DNA of 35,653 bases from Dehalococcoidia bacterium UBA1141 (GTDB lineage: Bacteria > Chloroflexota > Dehalococcoidia > Lucifugimonadales > UBA3495). The stretch lies in contig DCAE01000019.1 in NCBI GenBank assembly GCA_002311385.1, positions 1 to 35,653 on the forward strand, in the 5' to 3' direction. The translations under genes were made by a program, and so were the position numbers. Under the pieces are notes generated by a model. That model was not told the DNA's origin, did no database searches, and saw only the letters and a list, made by a program, of their open reading frames with translations. This document shows, one piece after another, positions 16,098 through 24,348 of the stretch. Numbering within the stretch: the stretch's first letter is position 1; each line of letters opens with the position of its first letter.

Positions 16098-17402
16098 ATG
16101 GCCACCAGCACAGTAACCGGTTTCAGCAACGGACTGGTTGACCTCAGTTCCGGTCTCATCAGCCGGGAGATTTTTGTAAACGAAGAAATCTACCAGCAGG
16201 AACAAGAGCAGGTGTTTGCCAAAGGCTGGCTGCTGGTGGGACACGAAAGCCAGGTGTCCAAGCCCGGAGATTACTTCGTCTCTTGCATGGGCGAGGAATC
16301 GGTAATCCTGTGCCGTGACCGCGAGAGCAAGATTCACGTTTTCCTAAACTCTTGCATGCACCGGGGCATGAAGGTCTGTCGATACGACGAAGGCAACACT
16401 CCTGTGTTCACTTGCCCTTATCATGGTTGGAGCTACGCCACCGATGGCAAACTGGTTGGTGTGCCCTATTTCAAATCAGCCTATGATGAAAAGCTGGACA
16501 AGTCCCAATGGGGGTTGGCGGAAGTAGCCCAGTCGCACAATTATAAAGGGTCTATCTGGGCAACCTGGGACTCGAACGCCCCCTCCTTCAAGGAATACAT
16601 GGGGGACATGACCTTCTATCTGGACCAGTTGCTCGATTCCAGGGACGGCAGCGAAGGTGGAGCCGAGGTAATTGGCGGGGTACAGAAATGGATAATGCCC
16701 TGCAACTGGAAATTTCCTTCGGAAAATTTCGCTGGCGACGGCGCTCATAACGTAAGCCACCGTTCGGTGGATATCGCCGGTATCGGCCCCAGCGGCCGGG
16801 GACGGCGGGACGACTCCGAGTACGCCACCGCCAAGAGGCTACACTTCGCCTTCCCAGAGTTGGGCCACTGTGCCGTCGGCGACCTTCACCAAGAGGATAT
16901 TCCCTACGCTCCCACCTACCAGAACAATCCGGTGGCCGAAGAGTACTTCCAGCACGTCTTCGAAGAACGCCGAAGACGGTTGGGGGAAAAGTCCCGTTTC
17001 CTGGCTATCGTGGGCACCACTTTTCCTAACATGTCCTACCTGGCCCGCCAACCCCGTTCCATATCGGTGTGGCACCCAAGAGGACCGCATCAGACGGAAG
17101 CGTGGCGTTGGTTCTTGGTGGACAAGGACGCTCCCAAAGAGGTCAAGGACATCCTGCGCCACTACTACATCCGTTATTCTGGGCCCGGCGGTATGACCGA
17201 GCAGGACGACATGGAAAACTGGACCTACGCCCACACCGCCAGCCGAGGGGTCATCGCCCGCCGTTACCCCTATAATTACGAGATGGGGCTCCAATTCGAC
17301 AAGATTGACGTAGGCTATCCCGGCGTAACTACCAACGAAAAGATAACCGAGGCGAATGCCCGCGCTTTTTACACCAAGTGGAATCTCATGATGGGCGCGT
17401 AA
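16098..17402 (+). CDS. Rieske aromatic ring-hydroxylating oxygenase alpha subunit 1
   Basis: A 434-aa catalytic subunit. The Rieske [2Fe-2S] ligands are C86, H88, C106 and H109 (CMH...CPYH). The mononuclear iron site is predicted as H217 and H221 (SENFAGDGAHNVSH) with D214 as electron-transfer bridge and D370 or D371 (EQDDMENW) as third ligand. The spacing H-x3-H differs from H-x4-H of naphthalene dioxygenase. Start ATG 16098 is chosen over 16083 because GAGGG lies 8 bp upstream. It catalyses O2-dependent cis-dihydroxylation or monooxygenation of an aromatic ring and needs a ferredoxin/reductase, not present here. Close paralogue of alpha 2, 2.2 kb downstream. Confidence 0.9.
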   Translation: MATSTVTGFSNGLVDLSSGLISREIFVNEEIYQQEQEQVFAKGWLLVGHESQVSKPGDYFVSCMGEESVILCRDRESKIHVFLNSCMHRGMKVCRYDEGNTPVFTCPYHGWSYATDGKLVGVPYFKSAYDEKLDKSQWGLAEVAQSHNYKGSIWATWDSNAPSFKEYMGDMTFYLDQLLDSRDGSEGGAEVIGGVQKWIMPCNWKFPSENFAGDGAHNVSHRSVDIAGIGPSGRGRRDDSEYATAKRLHFAFPELGHCAVGDLHQEDIPYAPTYQNNPVAEEYFQHVFEERRRRLGEKSRFLAIVGTTFPNMSYLARQPRSISVWHPRGPHQTEAWRWFLVDKDAPKEVKDILRHYYIRYSGPGGMTEQDDMENWTYAHTASRGVIARRYPYNYEMGLQFDKIDVGYPGVTTNEKITEANARAFYTKWNLMMGA

Positions 17403-17563
17403 CAGGTCCAATCGGAAATCGGGTAGAATAATCAAAGACCAAATCAAGTAAAATAGATTTTTCGCAAGACTGACTAAAGGCTCAAGAACTGAGGCATCAA
17501 AACAAGAGAAACCAGTAAGCACGTAGGAATCTAGAATGGATTTAATATGCTGAGGAGGAAACA

Positions 17564-18430
17564 ATGGCATCAGTAGCACAATTGGGTTATGTGGGCATCA
17601 GCGCCAGCGACATGGACCAATGGGAAAAATACGCAACTGAGACGCTGGGTCTACAACTTGAGAGCAAGGACGAGGACGGAACCCTATACCTGCGGATGGA
17701 TGAATACCAATACCGGTTTGCCATTCACCCCACCGGCCAGGACGATGTGGCATATGTGGGATGGCAAGCGTCCAGCGAACAGCAGATGCATCAGATTGCC
17801 GACCAGTTGAAAGAAGGTGGAGTTACAGTCACCCTGGCGGACAGAGAAGAAGCCAAGGCTCGCCGAGTGGAAGGATTAATCAAATTCCAAGACCCCGACG
17901 GCGTCAATGTTGAGGTATTCTGGGGTCCGCCCATCAGCTATGACTCACCCTTCAACTCCACGCGGCCCATCAGCGGCTTTGTTACCGGAGATTTGGGCAT
18001 GGGTCACGTGGTCCTATACGCCAAGGACTTGAATACGACGGTGAATTTTTACCGGGACCTGCTGGGTCTGCGCATCAGCGACTTCATCCGCAACCTGGCA
18101 TTCTTCCACTGCAATCCCAGGCACCATTCTTTGGCCTTGATCGAAGCCAATGCTCCCAAGCACCTGAACCACTTTATGCTCCAACTGGGTTCCCTTAACG
18201 ACGTTGGCTCAACGTATGACATGGTTCAGGAATCGGACATAACCATTACACGGGGCTTGGGCAGGCACACCAACGACCACATGACATCGTTCTACATGAA
18301 GACTCCCTCCGGCTTCGACGTTGAGTGGGGCTGGGGAGCCCGCGAGGTGGACGATGCCACCTGGCAGGTACAGCGTCACGAAAAGGGCAGCATCTGGGGC
18401 CACAAGCCGGTGGCCGCCGCAGCCCGTTAG
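17564..18430 (+). CDS. Type I extradiol dioxygenase, two VOC domains (BphC-like)
   Basis: A 288-aa protein with two vicinal-oxygen-chelate domains (about 6-120 and 145-265), the build of 2,3-dihydroxybiphenyl 1,2-dioxygenase and catechol 2,3-dioxygenase. The Fe(II) triad is complete in the second domain: H148 (GHVVLYAKD), H203 (LNHFMLQ) and E254 (GFDVEWG). Second-shell H188 and Y244 match the acid-base pair of BphC. GAGGAGG sits 6 bp before the ATG. It follows Rieske alpha 1 after 161 bp, so the diol made by that enzyme is a likely substrate after rearomatisation. Confidence 0.92.
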   Translation: MASVAQLGYVGISASDMDQWEKYATETLGLQLESKDEDGTLYLRMDEYQYRFAIHPTGQDDVAYVGWQASSEQQMHQIADQLKEGGVTVTLADREEAKARRVEGLIKFQDPDGVNVEVFWGPPISYDSPFNSTRPISGFVTGDLGMGHVVLYAKDLNTTVNFYRDLLGLRISDFIRNLAFFHCNPRHHSLALIEANAPKHLNHFMLQLGSLNDVGSTYDMVQESDITITRGLGRHTNDHMTSFYMKTPSGFDVEWGWGAREVDDATWQVQRHEKGSIWGHKPVAAAAR

Positions 18431-18475
18431 ACATCGGCTAGGCCGAGAATCACAATAACGCCCATGACGAGTCCG

Positions 18476-18553
18476 CCCCCACTCTAACTCTCCCCCGTCC
18501 AGGAGGAGAGGACTAGTCCCTTCCCCCCTTGTGGGGGAAGGTTAGGATGGGGG
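18476..18553. repeat. MITE-like GC-rich element with inverted ends
   Basis: Left end CCCCCACTCTAACTCTCCCC and right end GGGGAAGGTTAGGATGGGGG are imperfect inverted copies (consensus CCCCCAYYCTAACYYTCCCC), 78 bp apart end to end. Related ends occur at 21146-21182 and 24142-24305. No coding capacity. Confidence 0.7.
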
Positions 18554-18643
18554 TTGATTCGCCTCAGCCAAGATCACACCAAAGACCCTCCAAGTACAAT
18601 TCCCAATTCCCCGAACCACGCCTCCCTATTCGAGGAGCCAAGA

Positions 18644-19528
18644 ATGCAAGTAGGTTTTATCGGCACCGGCACCATGGGGAACCCCATGTCCCGGTGCCTT
18701 ATTGACGCAGGCCACCAACTCACTGTCCACGATGTACGCCGGGAAGCCACGACCAACCTGTGCGAAATGGGCGCCACTTGGGCCGACTCGCCTAGGGCTG
18801 TGGCCGAAGCCAGCCAGGTTGTTTTCTCGTCCCTGCCCGGCCCGGTGGAGTTCCAACAGGTGGTCTTGCATCCGGACACCGGTATCCTATCGGGCCTGGA
18901 GCGGAACAGCACCTATATCGACACCACCACCAATTCACCAACGATCTTCCGGGAAGTCGCATCCCAATGCCGGGAAGCCGGGATACGAATCATGGACGCT
19001 CCGGTCAGCGGGCGGCCACCGGAAATGACCATCATGGTTGGGGGCGACAAAACGGTTTTCGAGGAACACCGCGCATTGTTCGACGACATTGCCCGCAACG
19101 TGTTTTACGTGGGCGAAACCGGCACAGCCTGCGTCGCCAAGCTGGTCACCCAATACATGGGCTACTGTAACCACATCACCGCCTTGGAAGGTATGATTAT
19201 GGGCGCCAAGGCCGGTATTGACCTGGATATTCTAGCCAGCATCGTGCCGGTAAGCGCAGGGGCCAGCCGTGCTTTTAACGGTGTCCCGAGCAACGTATTC
19301 ACCGGCGACTTCACCTCCAACGGGACCTTGAATATCATCGCCAAAGACCTTGGCCTCGCCTGCGAACTGGCCCGGGACGTGGCTGCGCCAGCCCACATGG
19401 GCATGATTGCTGAAGACGTATATCACCGGGCCCAGACCCAAGGCATGGGCCAAATGGGGTTTCATGCGGCTGTCCAAATCTTGGAGCAGATGGCTGGGGT
19501 AGAACTCCGCACCAAACCAAAGTCATGA
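18644..19528 (+). CDS. Beta-hydroxyacid dehydrogenase (3-hydroxyisobutyrate dehydrogenase-like)
   Basis: A 294-aa NAD(P)-dependent enzyme. It has the Rossmann GxGxxG at G7-G9-G12 (GTGTMG), the substrate motif DAPVSGRPPEMTIMVGG at about 118-134, and the catalytic lysine K166 (VAKLVTQ). The usual K-L-x-N-N is changed to KLVTQ, so the substrate differs from 3-hydroxyisobutyrate. Start ATG 18644 follows GAGGAG; 30 upstream codons of open frame cover an intergenic repeat and are rejected. In the island it may oxidise or reduce a hydroxyacid arising from ring-cleavage products. Confidence 0.88.
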   Translation: MQVGFIGTGTMGNPMSRCLIDAGHQLTVHDVRREATTNLCEMGATWADSPRAVAEASQVVFSSLPGPVEFQQVVLHPDTGILSGLERNSTYIDTTTNSPTIFREVASQCREAGIRIMDAPVSGRPPEMTIMVGGDKTVFEEHRALFDDIARNVFYVGETGTACVAKLVTQYMGYCNHITALEGMIMGAKAGIDLDILASIVPVSAGASRAFNGVPSNVFTGDFTSNGTLNIIAKDLGLACELARDVAAPAHMGMIAEDVYHRAQTQGMGQMGFHAAVQILEQMAGVELRTKPKS

Positions 19529-19539
19529 AGATATTAAAG

Positions 19540-19569
19540 GCCTGATGCGAAAAAGCCTGATGCGGCATT
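19540..19569 (+). repeat. 15-bp leader tandem repeat, two copies
   Basis: GCCTGATGCGAAAAA and GCCTGATGCGGCATT are adjacent, first 10 bases identical, directly upstream of the binding site of Rieske alpha 2. Confidence 0.75.
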
Positions 19570-19588
19570 TTCTAGGAGACGGTGGTTA

Positions 19589-21001
19589 ATGGCAAAGGTA
19601 AATTCCAACGGTCATGCAAACGGCAGCTCGGGTAAAACAAACGGCAACAAATCCGACGGCTTGGCCAGCAGCAATCTTGTGGACATCCAGAGCGGGCTGA
19701 TTAGCCGGGAGATTTTTGTCGACGACGACATCTACCAACGAGAGCAGGAGCAGGTGTTCGCGCGTAGTTGGCTATTCATCGGCCATGAGAGCCAGGTCGA
19801 GAAGCCGGGCGATTATTTCGTGTCCCGCATGGGCGAGGAATCGGTAATCCTCTGCCGCGACCGGGAAGGCCAGATTCACGCTTTTTTGAATTCTTGTCGA
19901 CACCGTGGCATGAAGGTCTGCCGCTACGACGAGGGAAACGCACCGGTCTTCACCTGTCCCTACCACGGATGGAGCTACGCCACGGATGGCAAACTCGTGG
20001 GTGTGCCCTACTTCAAATCGGCCTACGATCAGAAACTGGACAAATCCCAGTGGGGTTTGGTAGAGGTCGCCCAACTGCGCAACTACAAGGGCGGAATCTG
20101 GGCGACGTGGGACGGCGAAGCGCCTTCCTTCCTCGACTACATAGGTGATTACAAGCTTTTCATGGATTTACTGCTGGATGGCTGGGATGGAACGGAAGGC
20201 GGAACCGAGGTATTCGGCGGAATCGAAAAATGGTCCATCCCCTGCAACTGGAAGTTTCCGTCGGAGAACTTCATCGGTGACCGCTACCACAACATCAGCC
20301 ACCGCTCCGTGGACTTGGTCGGCATAGGCCCCAGCGGCGGCCAAAGACGCGACACTCAAGAACGGGCTGGGGCTGTTGCCATGGACGTCAGTTTCCCCGA
20401 AAGAGGACACGGCTCCTTGAATTTCATCCGCACTGATGACACATCCATAGGCGCTTATCAGCACTCGCCGGTTGTCTCCGAATATTTCGCTTACTGCGAG
20501 GAACAAAGGCGCAAGCTCTGGGGAAAGCGCTCTCGAGTAGTCGCCGGGCCCGGCACGATGTTCCCCAATATGTCCTTCCTGCCAAGGCAACCACGGACAA
20601 TCGCCGTTTGGCATCCCGACGGCGCCGGACGAACCGAGGCTTGGCGCTGGTTCTTGGTGGACAAGGCTGCGCCTAAAGAGGTTAAAGAGTTTCTAAGGCA
20701 ATACTACATCCGCTATTCCGGTCCGGCGGGTCTTACCGAGCAAGACGATATGGAGAATTGGAACTACGCCCACTCGGCCAGCAAAGGAGTGATTGCCCGG
20801 CGCTACGCCTACAATTATCAGATGGGGCGGAATTTTCCGGCTCAGCCCGAAGGTCTAGAACCCAAGTTGCCCGGCCAGGCCGTTGACGTCACCAAGGGCG
20901 TTGCCGGTGAGCAGAACCAGAGGGGTTTTTACTCCCGTTGGGCCGAATTCATGGACGCCCCCAGTTGGAAAGAATTAGCTACTTGGAAAAACGGTAAGTA
21001 A
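19589..21001 (+). CDS. Rieske aromatic ring-hydroxylating oxygenase alpha subunit 2
   Basis: A 470-aa paralogue of alpha 1, with more than 20 identical residues in a row around the second Rieske motif. Rieske ligands are C103, H105, C123 and H126; mononuclear site D231, H234 and H238 (GDRYHNISH), again H-x3-H, with the EQDDMENW acid near residue 394. It has a Gly/Asn/Ser-rich N-terminal extension of about 30 residues and a longer C-terminus than alpha 1. TAGGAGACGGTGG precedes the ATG. It is followed after 224 bp by the beta subunit, so it is the more likely partner; the shared beta could also serve alpha 1. Substrate preference cannot be read. Confidence 0.9.
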   Translation: MAKVNSNGHANGSSGKTNGNKSDGLASSNLVDIQSGLISREIFVDDDIYQREQEQVFARSWLFIGHESQVEKPGDYFVSRMGEESVILCRDREGQIHAFLNSCRHRGMKVCRYDEGNAPVFTCPYHGWSYATDGKLVGVPYFKSAYDQKLDKSQWGLVEVAQLRNYKGGIWATWDGEAPSFLDYIGDYKLFMDLLLDGWDGTEGGTEVFGGIEKWSIPCNWKFPSENFIGDRYHNISHRSVDLVGIGPSGGQRRDTQERAGAVAMDVSFPERGHGSLNFIRTDDTSIGAYQHSPVVSEYFAYCEEQRRKLWGKRSRVVAGPGTMFPNMSFLPRQPRTIAVWHPDGAGRTEAWRWFLVDKAAPKEVKEFLRQYYIRYSGPAGLTEQDDMENWNYAHSASKGVIARRYAYNYQMGRNFPAQPEGLEPKLPGQAVDVTKGVAGEQNQRGFYSRWAEFMDAPSWKELATWKNGK

Positions 21002-21050
21002 AACGGCTAGAAGTAGTGCCTTCCCCCTTCATGGGGCTTTGCATTAAAAC

Positions 21051-21126
21051 TGCCATTCTGAGGAGCGGATCGACGAAAAATCTCAGGGCCAAGGCGTGAA
21101 GATTCTTCGCTTCGCTCAGAATGACA
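21051..21126. repeat. 76-bp element with 12-bp terminal inverted repeats
   Basis: TGCCATTCTGAG (21051-21062) and CTCAGAATGACA (21115-21126) are inverted copies with one mismatch. The interior is non-coding. It lies between Rieske alpha 2 and beta and seems inserted in a region bounded by the CCTTCCCCCTTC repeat. Confidence 0.7.
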
Positions 21127-21145
21127 TTGGGGAGGAGACTTTTAG

Positions 21146-21182
21146 TCCCTTCCCCCTTCACGGGGGAAGGTTAGGATGGGGG
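21146..21182. repeat. GC-rich repeat, same family as 18476-18553
   Basis: TCCCTTCCCCCTTCACGGGG followed by GAAGGTTAGGATGGGGG repeats the right half of the element at 18476-18553. A partial copy (CCTTCCCCCTTCATGGGG) is at 21019-21036, on the other side of the 76-bp element. Confidence 0.7.
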
Positions 21183-21225
21183 TGGCACTCCCACCGCAAG
21201 AGGATTAGCTAGGAGGCCGGAGATA

Positions 21226-21771
21226 ATGATAGACACCAGTCCACAATTGGCTCGGCTGCTACTGAAGCAAGAGATTGAAGACTTTCTCTACCATGAGGCC
21301 GAGATTCTGGACGAAAGGCGCTACGAAGAATGGCTGGATTTGCTCTGCGAGGATATCCGCTACTACATGCCCATGCGCCGCAACGTTAAATTCGGCGAAC
21401 TTGACCGGGAATTCACCCGGGAGGGGCAGGACATCAACTGGTTCGACGAAGGCAAGGATACTCTAACCCGCAGGGTCAAGCAGATTCTAACCGGCGTCCA
21501 CTGGGCCGAGGAACCCCTCTCCCGTATATGCCACATCGTCTCCAATGTGCAGGTGCTGGAGACCATCCCTTCAGCCTCCGAGCCCACCGAAGTAAAGATA
21601 AAATCCCGTTTCTTGGTCTACCGCAACCGGGTGGAAACCGAAACAGACATTCTGGTGGGCAAACGTGAAGACCTTTTACGAAAAGAGGAAGGCGACTGGA
21701 AGGTGGCCCAGCGGAGGATAATCTTGGACCAAAACGTCCTGCTGGCGAAAAACCTTACTTTCTTCTTCTAG
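21226..21771 (+). CDS. Ring-hydroxylating dioxygenase beta (small) subunit
   Basis: A 181-aa SnoaL-like alpha+beta-barrel protein of the BphE/NahAd family. Typical features are EIEDFLYHEAEILDERRYEEW near residue 15, DIRYYMP near residue 44, the SRICHIVSNV segment and the C-terminal WKVAQRRIILDQNVL. The beta subunit has no cofactor and forms the base of the alpha3-beta3 hexamer. AGGAGG precedes the ATG. Only one beta gene serves two alpha genes here; it is next to alpha 2. Confidence 0.92.
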   Translation: MIDTSPQLARLLLKQEIEDFLYHEAEILDERRYEEWLDLLCEDIRYYMPMRRNVKFGELDREFTREGQDINWFDEGKDTLTRRVKQILTGVHWAEEPLSRICHIVSNVQVLETIPSASEPTEVKIKSRFLVYRNRVETETDILVGKREDLLRKEEGDWKVAQRRIILDQNVLLAKNLTFFF

Positions 21772-21819
21772 GCCGAGCCTAACTATTATTCATTCCGGGC
21801 TTGGAAAGAGGTGCTGAAA

Positions 21820-22026
21820 ATGCGCGAAGTAGTCAATCTTTTGGACTTGGTCGCAGGTGACATTGTCACAATGTCCGACGGGGCCACCGTTGAGGTGGTG
21901 TCAAACATGGGCGACGGAATGTGGATCTTCGGACGTTATATCATCGCGCCTGAAGACCCGGAACTGGAAGGCACCGAGGAAATGGTTTTTGCCCAGGAGA
22001 TAGTCGGCGTGGAGAAGGCTTCTTAA
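21820..22026 (+). CDS. Small acidic protein of unknown function in aromatic island
   Basis: A 68-aa protein that I cannot assign. It looks like a compact beta-rich fold (alternating short hydrophobic strands, several Gly and Asp turns), without cysteines, so it is not a ferredoxin. ATG 21820 is preferred over an in-frame GTG three codons earlier because GAGGTG then lies upstream. It sits 48 bp after the beta subunit on the same strand and is probably cotranscribed. A role as accessory or assembly factor of the oxygenase is inference from position only. Confidence 0.6.
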   Translation: MREVVNLLDLVAGDIVTMSDGATVEVVSNMGDGMWIFGRYIIAPEDPELEGTEEMVFAQEIVGVEKAS

Positions 22027-22068
22027 GCGCCTATTACCAGTGCCGTTTTTCTAGTCCGGGATTTTCTT

Positions 22069-22094
22069 TGTGGCTTTCCCGTGTGGCTTTCCCG
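22069..22094 (+). repeat. 13-bp perfect leader tandem repeat
   Basis: TGTGGCTTTCCCG occurs twice in perfect tandem, about 55 bp upstream of the 65-aa gene. Confidence 0.8.
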
Positions 22095-22150
22095 GCGAAG
22101 ATTTCTCGATCCAACATTATCAGATTATTATTTTTACGGAAGTTTTGTTT

Positions 22151-22348
22151 ATGGAACCAACCCACGATGACTTGCAGCGCGCTTTTCAGGCTGGCTTTGA
22201 TTCTATCGACGAAGGCGACACCTTCTACACCGGGTTTCACTCATACCTGGGTTCTTTGGGGTTCAGGCACCTAGAAGACAATGACTGCACCTGCCAGGAC
22301 AGCGGCTATCACGGCCACATGCCGGAGTGCCGCTGGGTGAAGAACTGA
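22151..22348 (+). CDS. Small Cys/His-rich protein of unknown function
   Basis: A 65-aa protein with a helical N-terminal half and a C-terminal cluster C46, C48, H54, H56 and C60, which could bind one zinc or iron. The frame is open 27 codons upstream to a GTG, but that stretch runs through the 13-bp tandem repeat; the ATG at 22151 with ACGGAAG before it is preferred. It lies 28 bp before the ThDP enzyme gene. It does not match a Rieske or plant-type ferredoxin. I cannot assign a function. Confidence 0.55.
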   Translation: MEPTHDDLQRAFQAGFDSIDEGDTFYTGFHSYLGSLGFRHLEDNDCTCQDSGYHGHMPECRWVKN

Positions 22349-22376
22349 GACCCGATCAATCTTAGGAGCACAACGA

Positions 22377-24077
22377 GTGAGTGAAAATTATGATGGCGGC
22401 GAGGCAATCCTCGAAGCCTTTCGGAACCTGGGCGTGGACTACATCATCTCGTCTCCGGGGTCCGAGTGGCCGCCCGTTTGGGAAGCCCTGGCCCGCCAAC
22501 GGGCCAATGAGATTGACGGCCCCAAGTACATAGACTGCTGGCACGAAAGCTTGGCGGTGGCCATGGCCATGGGCTATACCCGCTACACCGGACGTCTTCA
22601 AGCCGTATTGCTCCATGCCGGAGTCGGGCCGCTGCAGGGCTCCATGTCCATCTACGGCGCAACCCAAGGGGAAGTTCCCATGCTCGTTTGCTCCGGCGGG
22701 TCTATAACCTATGGCGAAGACCCCGAATTCGACCCGGGCCCACAGTGGGTGCGCAATCACGGTATCGTCGGCGGACCCAGCAGACTGATAGACCCGTTGG
22801 TGAAGTGGAGCGGCCAAGTCAACAGCCCTCATACCCTCTATGAAACCGTGAGCCGTGCGGGAGAATTGGCCCAGCGGGTTCCCAAGGGACCAGCATACCT
22901 GCATGTGCCATTGGAAATCATGCTGGAAAAGTGGCCCATGCCCGATAAGGCCGCCAAGGTCGCTCCCCAGCCCAAGACTCAACCGGACCCTGCCGATGTA
23001 GCCCGCATCGCCCGCTTAATCGCTGCAAGCAAAAGACCCATCATAGTTTCCGAAACCAGCGGAGAGGACACGACCGCATTCGCTGCTTTGCAAGAATTGG
23101 CTGACTTGGCCAGCATTCCCGTGGTGGAACCGGGAACGCCCACATATGCCAACTTCCCCAACAACCACCCGCTGCACATGGGCTTCGACATAAAGCCGCA
23201 TGTGGAGACCTGCGACCTGTTCTTGGTTGTGGGAAGCAGCGTTCCCTGGTATCCGCCCCACGCCGGGCCGACCAACGGCACCGTGGTCGTGATTGACGAG
23301 AACCCGATAAAAGGCTACATGACCTATCAGAACCTTCAGGCCGACCACTATCTGGAAGGTAACATAGCCTCTTCTTTGCGCCTGTTGATTGAGGCCCTGA
23401 AAGCACAGGATCCCGGCGAATCATCGGTTCTGCAGGATCGGCGGCAGCACTGGGAATCCGAGCACAACAGGATTTTTGACGGCTACCGGTCTGCGGCGGC
23501 GGCTGTTAAAGACGAACGGCCCATCGACCCGGTCTGGCTCTGCGCCGCAATCAGCGACGTTATGCCGGAAAACGCTATCTACGTGGAAGAAACCATCACC
23601 CACCGTCAACCGATACAAAGACACATCTCGTGGAGCCAAGCCCAGAGCTACTTCCACCCATCCGGTGGACTGGGGATGGGCCTAGGACAAGCCTTGGGCG
23701 TAAAACTGGCCGCTCCGGAACGGCCGGTTCTCGCCTTGGTTGGAGATGGTTCATTCCTGTACAACCCCATCGTCCCGGCGCTGGGAGCGGCCAAAGAGAT
23801 TGGCTTGCCCATATTGATTGTGGTGTTCAACAACGGCAATTATTCCGCCATGAAAGGCAGCCACTTGGATTTCTACCCTCAAGGCGTTGCGGCGAATACC
23901 GGCATCTTCCACGGCGTGAACATCAGTGGTCCCGACTATTCCACGTTGATTCAGCCCTTCGGTGGTTACGGGGAAAGAGTTGAGGACCCGGCAGAGGTTA
24001 AACCGGCCTTGGAGCGGGCTCTGGCGGCGGTGAGTTCAGGGCAAACAGCGTTGTTGGACGTGGTGCTTTCCCGGTAG
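22377..24077 (+). CDS. ThDP-dependent enzyme (acetolactate synthase / benzoylformate decarboxylase-like)
   Basis: A 566-aa three-domain thiamine diphosphate enzyme. The N-terminal PYR domain has the activating glutamate E57 (CWHESLAVAMAMGY). The C-terminal PP domain has the cofactor motif GDG (456-458) to NN (485-486). The central domain is present but no FAD-specific features stand out. The start is GTG 8 bp after AGGAG. Family members decarboxylate 2-oxoacids or ligate/cleave acyloins. Last gene of the aromatic island, 28 bp after the Cys/His protein, it could act on a 2-oxoacid released by ring cleavage; this is inferred. Confidence 0.88.
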   Translation: MSENYDGGEAILEAFRNLGVDYIISSPGSEWPPVWEALARQRANEIDGPKYIDCWHESLAVAMAMGYTRYTGRLQAVLLHAGVGPLQGSMSIYGATQGEVPMLVCSGGSITYGEDPEFDPGPQWVRNHGIVGGPSRLIDPLVKWSGQVNSPHTLYETVSRAGELAQRVPKGPAYLHVPLEIMLEKWPMPDKAAKVAPQPKTQPDPADVARIARLIAASKRPIIVSETSGEDTTAFAALQELADLASIPVVEPGTPTYANFPNNHPLHMGFDIKPHVETCDLFLVVGSSVPWYPPHAGPTNGTVVVIDENPIKGYMTYQNLQADHYLEGNIASSLRLLIEALKAQDPGESSVLQDRRQHWESEHNRIFDGYRSAAAAVKDERPIDPVWLCAAISDVMPENAIYVEETITHRQPIQRHISWSQAQSYFHPSGGLGMGLGQALGVKLAAPERPVLALVGDGSFLYNPIVPALGAAKEIGLPILIVVFNNGNYSAMKGSHLDFYPQGVAANTGIFHGVNISGPDYSTLIQPFGGYGERVEDPAEVKPALERALAAVSSGQTALLDVVLSR

Positions 24078-24141
24078 CTTGCTGGCGACGGTCGCTTGGA
24101 GTTGGCTGGCATTACCTAGCGTTTTTTGCGACAAGGGAACG

Positions 24142-24305
24142 CCCCCATCCTAACCTTTCCTCGTCTAGGGGAAGGGACACGTCCTCTGCCTCTAGACGAG
24201 GCTTTTCCTCAAAGTCGTCATTGTGAAGGAAGCCTTTGGGGCAACCCCCGATACGGAGGATGGATCAGTCCTCTCCCCCGGGACGGGGGAGAGTTAGAGT
24301 GGGGG
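24142..24305. repeat. 164-bp MITE-like element
   Basis: Ends CCCCCATCCTAACCTTTCC and (inverted) CCCCCACTCTAACTCTCCCC match the two ends of the element at 18476-18553, in swapped order. Inside is a perfect 10-bp inverted repeat CCTCGTCTAG / CTAGACGAGG (24159-24168, 24192-24201). Non-coding; it fills most of the 271-bp gap between the ThDP and glycosylase genes. Confidence 0.7.
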
Positions 24306-24348
24306 TGAACTCGTAGGCATCAGCTTCACATCGGGGGCAAAGCTAGCC

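Noticed and set aside
16839..17579. 246-codon minus-strand frame opposite Rieske alpha 1
   Set aside because: Shadow of the Rieske gene; no binding site or motif.
21820..22348. Ferredoxin for the Rieske oxygenases
   Set aside because: The first small protein has no Cys; the second has neither a plant-type nor a Rieske Cys/His pattern.
22362..22982. 206-codon minus-strand frame opposite the ThDP gene
   Set aside because: Shadow of a well supported gene; composition reflects the complementary strand.
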